NCBI GenBank assembly: GCA_910589035.1
Contig: CAJUSI010000068.1
Coordinates: forward strand, 1 to 5,936
DNA: 5,936 nt
Direction: 5' to 3'
Source: an uncultured Acetatifactor sp.
Lineage (GTDB): Bacteria; Bacillota; Clostridia; Lachnospirales; Lachnospiraceae
The position numbers and the translations under genes were made by a program. Positions 1-5,773 of this stretch are shown here, piece by piece. Under the pieces are notes generated by a model that saw only the letters and a list, made by a program, of their open reading frames with translations, was not told where the DNA came from and made no database searches. Each line of letters starts with the position of its first letter. The first letter of the stretch is position 1.

Positions 1-17
1 CCCTTCCGTCCATCATC

Positions 18-72
18 CAGGCCTGTCCCGGGGCACAGCGCGCTGTAACGCAATACTCTTTTTCAAGAGTAT
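18..72. repeat. Cluster of short palindromes downstream of the ThrRS chimera
   Basis: Several perfect dyads sit close together: CAGGCCTG (18-25), CCCGGG (27-32), ACAGCGCGCTGT (35-46), and an 8-bp stem ATACTCTT/AAGAGTAT (53-60 with 65-72). Read on the minus strand, the last one closes a GAAA tetraloop and lies about 45 bases past the stop codon of the minus-strand gene. No T-run follows the stem on either strand, so it is not a standard Rho-independent terminator. It may protect the 3' end of the transcript or be a REP-like intergenic repeat. I see no gene in 1-117. Confidence 0.5.
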
Positions 73-117
73 ACCTGACAGTTATAGCAAATTCAACGGG
101 AACTTATCATTCCCTTT

Positions 118-1575
118 CTATGAAGCTTCTCCTGAAGCAGTGCATTCCCTGCTTATTCTCTCTGTCAGCATTTCCACTGTCATCTGTCCCAGATCCTGTT
201 TCCCTTCTTCCCCATCCCGGTTTCTCACTGAAATAAGTTTCGTTTCCTCTTCCTTTTCGCCCACAATGACAAGATAGGGCACTCTCTGGAGTCGGGCCTC
301 CCGTATTTTATATCCCAGTTTTTCGCTTCTGATATCCAGCTCACAGCGGATATCCGCTTTTCGCAGATTCTCACAGACTTGCTGTGCATAACGACTGTTC
401 TTCTCCGATACAGAAAGGACTTTCACCTGCACTGGCGCCAGCCATACAGGAAACCGGCCCGCATAATGCTCTGTCAGGATACCGATAAACCGCTCAATGG
501 AACCGTAAATCACGCGGTGTATCATAATGGGGCGGTGCTTTTCTCCGTCCGCTCCCGTAAATTCCGCCTCAAACCGGGCGGGCAGCTGGAAATCCAGCTG
601 AATCGTACCGCACTGCCATGTCCTGCCAATGGAATCCTGCAGATGGAAGTCTATTTTAGGGCCGTAGAACGCGCCGTCTCCCTCGTTCACAGTATAGGGA
701 AGCTCCAGATCTTCCAACGCATTCCGCAGTCCGTCCGTTGCGATCTTCCAGTCCTCATCACTCCCGATGCTGTTCTCCGGCCTGGTAGAAAGCTCCACAT
801 GATAGGGAAATCCGAATCTGGAATACACCTCATCGATCAGCCTCGCCACACCTTTTATCTCCTCCTGAATCTGTTCCCGCATCATAAAGATATGGGCGTC
901 ATCCTGGGTAAAACAACGTACCCGCATCAGCCCGTGCATCTGTCCAGATCGCTCATGCCTGTGTACCAGCCCCAGCTCTCCAATCCGCATGGGCAGCTCC
1001 TTATAAGAATGGGGCTCCGCTTTATAGACGAGCATTCCTCCCGGACAATTCATCGGTTTCAGGGCAAAATCCTCCCCGTCAATCACTGTCGTATACATAT
1101 TTTCCCGGTAATGGTCCCAATGTCCCGACAACTCCCAGAGATAACGGTTTAACATAACCGGAGTGGAGATTTCCAGATATCCTTCTCTTTGATGATACAA
1201 ATGGGCGGACTGATTGGTATGCACCTCCTGGCCCGTATCCACGGAATACACGAAAATCATGTTGTTCGTATAGTTGGTCAGAGCATTCACCAGTGCCAGA
1301 TTGTTGCGTAGCTCCTGATTTGTCTGCTCCAGGGACCAGCTGATCTCGTCCATTGCCTGTATATTATCCAGCAATACCTGATTTTCCATTTCCACCGTTT
1401 CAGCTTTTAACTGCAATTTATTTTTCAACTGACAAACCGCATCAGCCAGAAGAGTCAGTTTTTCTCCCAGTTCCCGGAAACCAGGCTGCAATTCATCCGA
1501 CCGGAGGGAGGCTTTATCCGGCTGAGTGAGGATATCCTGTATATAATCTAACAAAAGGTTCAGAGAATGTTCCAT
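118..1575 (-). CDS. Chimera: sensor-protein N-terminus fused to ThrRS catalytic and anticodon-binding domains
   Basis: I read this as a 485-residue protein starting at the ATG at 1575, which has AGGAG 7 bases upstream; a TTG eight codons earlier has no such site. Residues 1 to about 122 are soluble and coiled-coil rich, ending in a PAS-like strand (MIFVYSVDTGQEV, 106-118). They resemble Lachnospiraceae PAS/diguanylate-cyclase proteins, from memory. From about YHQREGYLEI (127-136) the protein is class II ThrRS, which charges tRNA-Thr with threonine in the cytoplasm. The three expected zinc ligands are present: Cys177 (PMNCPGG), His228 (DDAHIF) and His353 (MIHR). So are the motif 2 arginine (VHRHE, Arg206) and motif 3 (SIERFIGIL, Arg362), followed by a complete anticodon-binding domain. 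Normal bacterial ThrRS is about 580-640 residues. Missing here are the TGS domain, the editing domain, and the first ~45 residues of the catalytic domain including most of the motif 1 helix. The frame is open throughout. It could be a functional paralogue, a decaying recombinant or an assembly chimera. ThrRS identity is near certain; activity is unknown. Confidence 0.9.
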   Translation of the reverse strand: MEHSLNLLLDYIQDILTQPDKASLRSDELQPGFRELGEKLTLLADAVCQLKNKLQLKAETVEMENQVLLDNIQAMDEISWSLEQTNQELRNNLALVNALTNYTNNMIFVYSVDTGQEVHTNQSAHLYHQREGYLEISTPVMLNRYLWELSGHWDHYRENMYTTVIDGEDFALKPMNCPGGMLVYKAEPHSYKELPMRIGELGLVHRHERSGQMHGLMRVRCFTQDDAHIFMMREQIQEEIKGVARLIDEVYSRFGFPYHVELSTRPENSIGSDEDWKIATDGLRNALEDLELPYTVNEGDGAFYGPKIDFHLQDSIGRTWQCGTIQLDFQLPARFEAEFTGADGEKHRPIMIHRVIYGSIERFIGILTEHYAGRFPVWLAPVQVKVLSVSEKNSRYAQQVCENLRKADIRCELDIRSEKLGYKIREARLQRVPYLVIVGEKEEETKLISVRNRDGEEGKQDLGQMTVEMLTERISRECTASGEAS

Positions 1576-1582
1576 ATAATTT

Positions 1583-1587
1583 CTCCT
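1583..1587 (-). promoter_or_regulatory. Ribosome binding site that sets the chimera start
   Basis: On the minus strand AGGAG lies 7 bases before the ATG at 1575. It falls inside the longer reading frame that begins at the TTG at 1599, so the ATG is the better start. The start region therefore belongs to the sensor-like part of the gene, not to thrS. Confidence 0.75.
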
Positions 1588-1619
1588 ATAAACCGACAAG
1601 TGCTTGCATTTCTTTCTTT

Positions 1620-1648
1620 ATTATACCGTAGATGAAGCCAAAAAGGAA
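1620..1648 (-). promoter_or_regulatory. Candidate promoter of the ThrRS chimera
   Basis: A perfect TATAAT -10 box lies at 1620-1625 on the minus strand. At the 17-base spacing the -35 position (1643-1648) reads TTCCTT, which is poor. Transcription would start near 1611-1613 and leave a leader of only about 36 bases, too short for the T-box riboswitch that commonly controls thrS in Firmicutes. Confidence 0.5.
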
Positions 1649-1698
1649 GTTTTTCTTTTGGGACTTTTTGCATACAGGAATTTCATCCGAGAGTAAAA

Positions 1699-1727
1699 TG
1701 GACGCAGTGTCTGATATGTGATATACT
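1699..1727 (+). promoter_or_regulatory. Candidate extended -10 promoter of the kinase-regulator operon
   Basis: TGGACG (1699-1704, four of six matches to TTGACA) is followed after 17 bases by TATACT (1722-1727), preceded by a TG in extended -10 position (1719-1720). Transcription would begin near 1734, giving a leader of about 280 bases before the kinase start codon. Confidence 0.5.
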
Positions 1728-1733
1728 GATCAA

Positions 1734-2014
1734 ATCAATCAGCAAATTGACAGAGCGGGATGACATAATGTCAGAAAATGAAAAATAAGTTCAGATTCTT
1801 TTAGAGCTGAAAATTGAAACAGGCTGAAATGCAATTAAATATAGACATTCTTCATAGGCTTTCGAATCCTGACACGCAAAAGCAGGGTTCCGATAAACAA
1901 AGAAGAAGGAACCGGTGAAAAAGGTTTCCGGATAGCTCTGCGGAAAGCAGAAGAGAGATTCCAGGTGTATATCCTTCCGAAAAGGGAGGAAGCGGAGAAA
2001 GAAGGCGGAACAAC
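1734..2014 (+). other. Long 5' leader of the sensor kinase gene
   Basis: About 280 bases lie between the promoter candidate and the kinase ATG with no convincing gene. The leader holds the TGACA/TGTCA site (1748-1773) and a perfect dyad TGACAT-A-ATGTCA (1761-1773). It also has a six-codon mini-frame MSENEK (1768-1788) and a small hairpin TCTGC/GCAGA with loop GGAAA (1937-1951). The last 50 bases are purine-rich. I recognise no known riboswitch or T-box. Its length would allow leader-mediated control, but none is shown by the sequence. Confidence 0.35.
1748..1782 (+). promoter_or_regulatory. TGACA/TGTCA inverted repeat with AAATGAA tail, copy 1
   Basis: TGACA (1748-1752) and TGTCA (1769-1773) form an inverted repeat with a 16-base spacer, followed by GAAAATGAA. 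The same arrangement recurs at 5892-5924. If transcription starts near 1734, this copy lies just downstream of the start, a place that suits a repressor or an RNA element better than an activator. The protein that would bind it is unknown. Confidence 0.4.
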
Positions 2015-3766
2015 ATGGGCAGTTGGACACAGGTCAGAGAAAAGAACCGCTTTGGGGCGATGGATTCCATTTTTCCGAAGCTGCTTCTTACTTTTGTAAT
2101 TATTACGATTCCCATGCTGACAGCCTCCGTATGGCTGAACAAGCGGGCGGAGATGACTACCAGGGAACAGATCATAGCCCTGGCACGGGAGCAGATGAAC
2201 GGAAATATCAGCCGTTTTGACGAACAGATCCAGACGCTGAGCAATCTGGAGCAATATGTGTGCAGCAATAACGGCGAGGTGGGAATGCTGGCGAACCTGC
2301 CGGAAGCATATTCGGCTTTTTCCAAGGGGGAAGCCATTCGGACGCTGAATGAACAGTTTATCCAGATCAAGCTTACTTCAGGGATTGTGCGGGATGTGCG
2401 CATTCATCTGAGAAAAATAGAGAAAACCATCTCCTCTTCTTTCATGAGCTCGTATTTCGACCAGGAGGAGTACGACTTCCTGATGGAGCATCCCCTTTCG
2501 CCCAAGAGAATTTCCGTCTACGACGGAAGGATGATTCTGTTTTCCACCTCCGCGGACAATATGAACTATATGCCGGGACAGAAGGAGAGCACATTTTTCA
2601 TTGTGGTGGAATTGTCGGAGAATGAAGTCATGAAATACATGACTCAGGGGTTCGGAAAGGATGAAGGTGTCACGGTGGTCTGGAGCGACAGCAGCGAATT
2701 CATGATGAGCAGCATCGACGGCGGAGTTACGGATGAGATAGTGAAGGAAGTGATGGCGCAGCCCCATTTCAGTCAGGATATACTCACCGTGGATGGAGTC
2801 CGTTACATTGTGCTCAGGCAGGAATCGGAACTGACAGGCTTAAGTCTGATCCGCTACATCAATTTCGACGAGAACTTCTCCATGTTCCGCGTATACAGAC
2901 TCTGGATTATCGTATTTCTGCTGCTTGTGCTGGGGGCTGCTGGAATCTTCTCCTTGACGGTCTACCGGATGGTTCAGAAACCCGTCAACCAGCTGATCGA
3001 CGCGTTCCACAGGGTGGAGAAGGGGGATTTCAACGTTTCCATATGCCATGACAAAAAAGATGAATTCGGCTACCTCTACCATCGCTTTGACCGTATGGTG
3101 GAGAATACGAAAAATCTCATCGAGCAGGTATATGAACAGAAGATTCTCTCCCAGCGCGCGGAGCTGAAAGCGATGCAGTCCCAGATTAATTCGCATTTTC
3201 TGTATAACAGCTTTTTCATCATCTCCGTGACGGCCAGAAGGGGAGATATGGATTTCGTGGAAAAGTTTACCGGCCAGCTGGGAAAATATTTTCAATTTAT
3301 CGTGAAGAATGACAGGGATGAGATTGCGCTGTCCGAGGAGGTTTCCTATGCAGGGCTGTATGCGGATATCCAGATGACCCGCTTTTCCAACCGGATTACC
3401 ATCCAGGTGGAAGAAGTGCCGGAGCAGTTTCGGGACAGACAGGTGCCCCGGCTGATTCTGCAGCCCCTGATTGAGAATGCGCTGGCTTATGGCCTGGAAC
3501 GGAAGAAAGCGGATGGAAAGCTGAGGGTTTCTTTCGAAGCCCGGGAGGAAACCCTGCTCATTTACGTGGAGGATAACGGCGGAGGAATACCGGAAGAAAT
3601 GCTTCGGGAACTGGAGAAGAAGCTTTCCGTGAAAACGGAGGAGGCGGGGATGTCCGGGCTGTCCAATATCCACCGCAGGCTGGCGAACCGGTACGGAGGG
3701 AAAAGCGGTCTGAAGCTGGAGGCGCTGCCGGACGGACTCAGGGTAATCCTGACTATAGAATTTTGA
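2015..3766 (+). CDS. Membrane sensor histidine kinase, LytS/YesM-like (His_kinase family)
   Basis: This 583-residue kinase should sense an extracellular signal and phosphorylate the AraC-type regulator encoded next to it. In order: a short cytoplasmic tail; transmembrane segment 1 (about 20-41); an extracellular sensor region (about 42-293) probably of the Cache type, though I cannot assign the fold; transmembrane segment 2 (about 296-317); a HAMP linker (about 318-370); the His_kinase domain with INSHFLYN and phospho-accepting His394; and a HATPase domain with the N box QPLIENAL (Asn488), the G1 box DNGGGI (520-525) and GMSGLSNI (545-552) at the G2 position. The usual Pro before the histidine is Ser393, and the GxGL of the G2 box is altered. 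I recall both as features of a Lachnospiraceae subgroup, so they need not mean loss of function. The ATG at 2015 follows AAGGCGG with a 6-base gap. Met16 is a less likely start because its upstream site is weak. The regulator gene follows after 126 bases, so the two probably form one operon. The ligand cannot be told from the sequence. Confidence 0.93.
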   Translation: MGSWTQVREKNRFGAMDSIFPKLLLTFVIITIPMLTASVWLNKRAEMTTREQIIALAREQMNGNISRFDEQIQTLSNLEQYVCSNNGEVGMLANLPEAYSAFSKGEAIRTLNEQFIQIKLTSGIVRDVRIHLRKIEKTISSSFMSSYFDQEEYDFLMEHPLSPKRISVYDGRMILFSTSADNMNYMPGQKESTFFIVVELSENEVMKYMTQGFGKDEGVTVVWSDSSEFMMSSIDGGVTDEIVKEVMAQPHFSQDILTVDGVRYIVLRQESELTGLSLIRYINFDENFSMFRVYRLWIIVFLLLVLGAAGIFSLTVYRMVQKPVNQLIDAFHRVEKGDFNVSICHDKKDEFGYLYHRFDRMVENTKNLIEQVYEQKILSQRAELKAMQSQINSHFLYNSFFIISVTARRGDMDFVEKFTGQLGKYFQFIVKNDRDEIALSEEVSYAGLYADIQMTRFSNRITIQVEEVPEQFRDRQVPRLILQPLIENALAYGLERKKADGKLRVSFEAREETLLIYVEDNGGGIPEEMLRELEKKLSVKTEEAGMSGLSNIHRRLANRYGGKSGLKLEALPDGLRVILTIEF

Positions 3767-3770
3767 ACAT

Positions 3771-3814
3771 GGAAATGCCGGAAATGTGCCGAGGAAATGC
3801 CAGAAAAGTGCGGG
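3771..3814 (+). repeat. Two tandem 22-bp imperfect repeats between kinase and regulator
   Basis: The units at 3771-3792 and 3793-3814 match at 18 of 22 positions. Each is itself two related halves of the GGAAATGCC / GAAATGTGC type. The array begins four bases after the kinase stop codon. It is followed by CCGG-CTTGT-CCGG (3818-3830), a small GC-rich hairpin. The role is unknown: it could be slippage product, or an mRNA element adjusting regulator output relative to kinase. Confidence 0.6.
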
Positions 3815-3892
3815 AGTCCGGCTTGTCCGGGTTAAGATAGAAAAAGCGGGAAGAAATGCAGATCATAAAGCTCGGAGGTTTAAAGGAAGAAA

Positions 3893-5518
3893 ATGTATAA
3901 TTTGCTTTTGGTGGACGATGAGGTGCTGATTGCGGACGGTATGTATGACGCCCTGTGCGAACTGAATATGGAGAATCTGTACCCCATAAAGGCCTATTCG
4001 GTTCAGGAGGCTCTTGAGGCGGCGGAGAACAGAAGAATCGATATTCTGCTGACGGATATCAATATGCCGGATATGGATGGCTTTGCCCTGTATGAAAGGA
4101 TAGTGAAGATCTGGCCTTACTGCCGGGTGATTTTCCTCACCGGATTTGAGACCTTCGACTATGCATATAAGGCCATACAGTATAAAAATGTACGGTATAT
4201 AATCAAGGCAGAGGGTGTGGACAAGGTGCTGGATACGGTGGGCGAAGCCGTGGGAGACCTGGAGGCGGAACTGGAGACTAAGCTGCCGGCGGTATTTGAT
4301 CTGGCCCGGGAATCCAGGGAGAGACTGTTGAAGGAAATTCTGCTGGGTTATTTCAACGGAGAGATTCAGGAGCGGGAGCTGCGGGAGGAGAATCTGTCCC
4401 AGCTGGGGTTCTGCATAGATCTGGACCGCCCCATCTGTCTTGTGGGGGCCAAGCTGGACAGGAAAAAGAGACAGATTCTCTATCAGGAACGGCTGGCTCT
4501 GGTCAAGGACATGAATCTGATGTTAAAAGGCCATTTAAAAGAGCATTTTAAGATGGTACCCATCGACATGAACCAGGGACTTTTCTGGCTTCTCCAGTCC
4601 GGCGGGGAGGAAACGGACTATGAAGAGTATCTTATCAATGTATTCGACCTGTTTCAGATTCACCTGAAGAACGTATTTGACATGGACTCTATTGTGGTGG
4701 TCTGCCCCGGAAGAATGCTGCCGCGGGTACAGGAGGAATTTCACCGGCTCCAGGGCATGCTGCTTCCGCATATGTTTGCGGAGGGAAATCTGTTCACCTA
4801 TGAAGAATTAAAAAATGTGATACGGAGCCGCAGCCTGACGGAAAATCCGGAGATCAATCCCGCTCTGCTGGGGCGGATGGCGGCGCGGATTCGGACAAAT
4901 CTGGAGGCGCAGGACAGGGAGGGCTTTTTTCAGGAGGCGGAGCCCATATTTGAGATGCTCAAGGGAGTGAAAAGCCGCCATTCCATCCGGGCCAAGGAGA
5001 TTTACCTGTCCCTTTCGCTCTGCCTGCTGGAATATATCGACCAGACGGGACTGTACGAACAGCTGCCCTTTGAAATGCCCCTGGCCCCCCTGACAAATCC
5101 CGATGAATACGGAGACTGGGCACAGGCGGCGGCCTATCTGAGGCGGCTGTCGGAGGCTGTCTTCCGAATCAATGAAGAAAAGAACGACAGTAAAATCGAT
5201 TCCATTATTGCCAGGGTGGAACAGATGGTGGAGGAGAATCTGGAGAAGAATATGGGCCTGGCGCAGATTTCCCAGAAGCTGTACTTCAATTCCTGTTACC
5301 TGTCCAGGCTGTATAAGGCTTCCAGGGGGATTAATCTGTCGGATTATATTGCGGAACGGAAAATGGAGAGGGCAAAGCAGCTGTTGGCGCAGCCGGATAT
5401 CAAAGTACAGAGCATCGGCGAAAGGATGGGCTATTCTTCCCCGGCCAATTTTATCCGCAGCTTCAGGAAGCATTTCGGAATGACGCCCAACGAGTACAGG
5501 AGAACGATTGCACAATAA
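3893..5518 (+). CDS. Response regulator with receiver domain and AraC-type DNA-binding domain (YesN-like)
   Basis: This 541-residue protein is the likely partner of the upstream kinase. The receiver domain (1 to about 120) has the acidic pair Asp8/Asp9, phospho-acceptor Asp55 (LLTDINMPDMDG), Thr83 (FLTGFETFDYAYKAI) and Lys105 (YIIKAEG), so it looks fully active. A long middle region (about 125-436) has no motif I can name; such linkers are normal in YesN-type regulators. The C-terminus (437-541) is an AraC/XylS domain with two helix-turn-helix units: GLAQISQKL...YLSRLYK (455-475) and IKVQSIGERMGYSSPANFIRSFRKHFGMTP (503-532), split as SIGERMGYSS and FIRSFRKHFG around the turn. The start ATG follows AAGGAAG by a short gap, and a further GGAGG lies at 3874-3878. 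Regulators of this type usually activate carbohydrate uptake operons, but no target gene is in the window. The TAA stop (5516-5518) lies inside the left arm of the palindrome that follows. Confidence 0.95.
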   Translation: MYNLLLVDDEVLIADGMYDALCELNMENLYPIKAYSVQEALEAAENRRIDILLTDINMPDMDGFALYERIVKIWPYCRVIFLTGFETFDYAYKAIQYKNVRYIIKAEGVDKVLDTVGEAVGDLEAELETKLPAVFDLARESRERLLKEILLGYFNGEIQERELREENLSQLGFCIDLDRPICLVGAKLDRKKRQILYQERLALVKDMNLMLKGHLKEHFKMVPIDMNQGLFWLLQSGGEETDYEEYLINVFDLFQIHLKNVFDMDSIVVVCPGRMLPRVQEEFHRLQGMLLPHMFAEGNLFTYEELKNVIRSRSLTENPEINPALLGRMAARIRTNLEAQDREGFFQEAEPIFEMLKGVKSRHSIRAKEIYLSLSLCLLEYIDQTGLYEQLPFEMPLAPLTNPDEYGDWAQAAAYLRRLSEAVFRINEEKNDSKIDSIIARVEQMVEENLEKNMGLAQISQKLYFNSCYLSRLYKASRGINLSDYIAERKMERAKQLLAQPDIKVQSIGERMGYSSPANFIRSFRKHFGMTPNEYRRTIAQ

Positions 5519-5592
5519 ACCTCCATGCATCCCGCCACACCACCATGCATGAAAGCAAGGCAATAAAGAGAATTGCCTGGAGGTTTACTGTG
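5511..5592. repeat. Palindromic element A, overlapping the regulator stop codon
   Basis: The arms 5511-5525 and 5578-5592 are complementary at 14 of 15 positions (core TAAACCTCCA / TGGAGGTTTA). An inner stem GGCAAT/ATTGCC (5559-5564 with 5572-5577) sits directly next to the right arm. CCATGCAT occurs twice inside (5523-5530 and 5543-5550). The left arm includes the last codons and stop of the regulator gene. It is related to element B at 5704-5760, with the same TAAACC-CCATGC start, CACCAC-ATG middle and ATGAAAG end of the left half. There is no T-run, so a 3'-end stabiliser or mobile REP/MITE-like unit fits better than a terminator. Confidence 0.65.
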
Positions 5593-5601
5593 GATGCACA
5601 C

Positions 5602-5680
5602 AAACCGCAGGAGCATGTGGTTTGGCGCACAGCGGTCTCGGGATTTCGTGCAAGAGAGCACGAAAAGCCTCGCGGCGCCA
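5602..5680. repeat. Two hairpins within an outer GGCGC/GCGCC pairing
   Basis: Hairpin one pairs AAACCGCA (5602-5609) with TGTGGTTT (5616-5623), including one G-U. Hairpin two is perfect: TTTCGTGC (5644-5651) with GCACGAAA (5658-5665) and loop AAGAGA. GGCGC (5624-5628) can pair with GCGCC (5675-5679) around hairpin two. No believable gene covers this stretch. It is either part of a structured RNA or a second kind of REP-like unit between elements A and B. Confidence 0.5.
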
Positions 5681-5703
5681 CAGAGTCAAGTTTGAAGACT
5701 TTT

Positions 5704-5760
5704 ACAGTAAACCCCCATGCCGCTTTGTCGGCACCACTATGAATGAAAGGGGTTTACTGT
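5704..5760. repeat. Palindromic element B, second copy of the A family
   Basis: A perfect 12-bp inverted repeat, ACAGTAAACCCC (5704-5715) with GGGGTTTACTGT (5749-5760), encloses an inner 5-bp hairpin TGCCG/CGGCA (5718-5722 with 5729-5733, loop CTTTGT). The inner sequence CACCACTATGAATGAAAG matches CACCACCATGCATGAAAG of element A at 16 of 18 positions. Both elements end in GGTTTACTGTG (5582-5592 and 5751-5761). Confidence 0.7.
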
Positions 5761-5773
5761 GAGCCTCCGGCGG

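Noticed and set aside
379..1152. Long plus-strand open frame opposite the ThrRS chimera
   Set aside because: It is antisense to well-recognised ThrRS motifs, and its product shows no family pattern.
1576..1720. T-box riboswitch before the ThrRS gene
   Set aside because: The leader after the TATAAT box is about 36 bases, and no T-box sequence or antiterminator stem is visible.
1747..1769. TTGACA and CATAAT as a promoter
   Set aside because: The spacing is only 11 bases; the extended -10 promoter at 1699-1727 fits better.
1791..2403. Several minus-strand open frames across the kinase leader and start
   Set aside because: They overlap one another and the kinase coding sequence, lack ribosome sites, and give low-complexity or shadow proteins.
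2840..3673. Minus-strand frame of 277 codons opposite the kinase
   Set aside because: It mirrors the codon pattern of the kinase catalytic domain, whose motifs are clear on the plus strand.
4808..5563. Minus-strand frame of 251 codons opposite the regulator
   Set aside because: It is antisense to the AraC-type domain and has no recognisable domain.
5545..5742. 65-codon plus-strand frame after the regulator
   Set aside because: It runs through perfect inverted repeats of elements A and B, has no ribosome site, and its product looks random.
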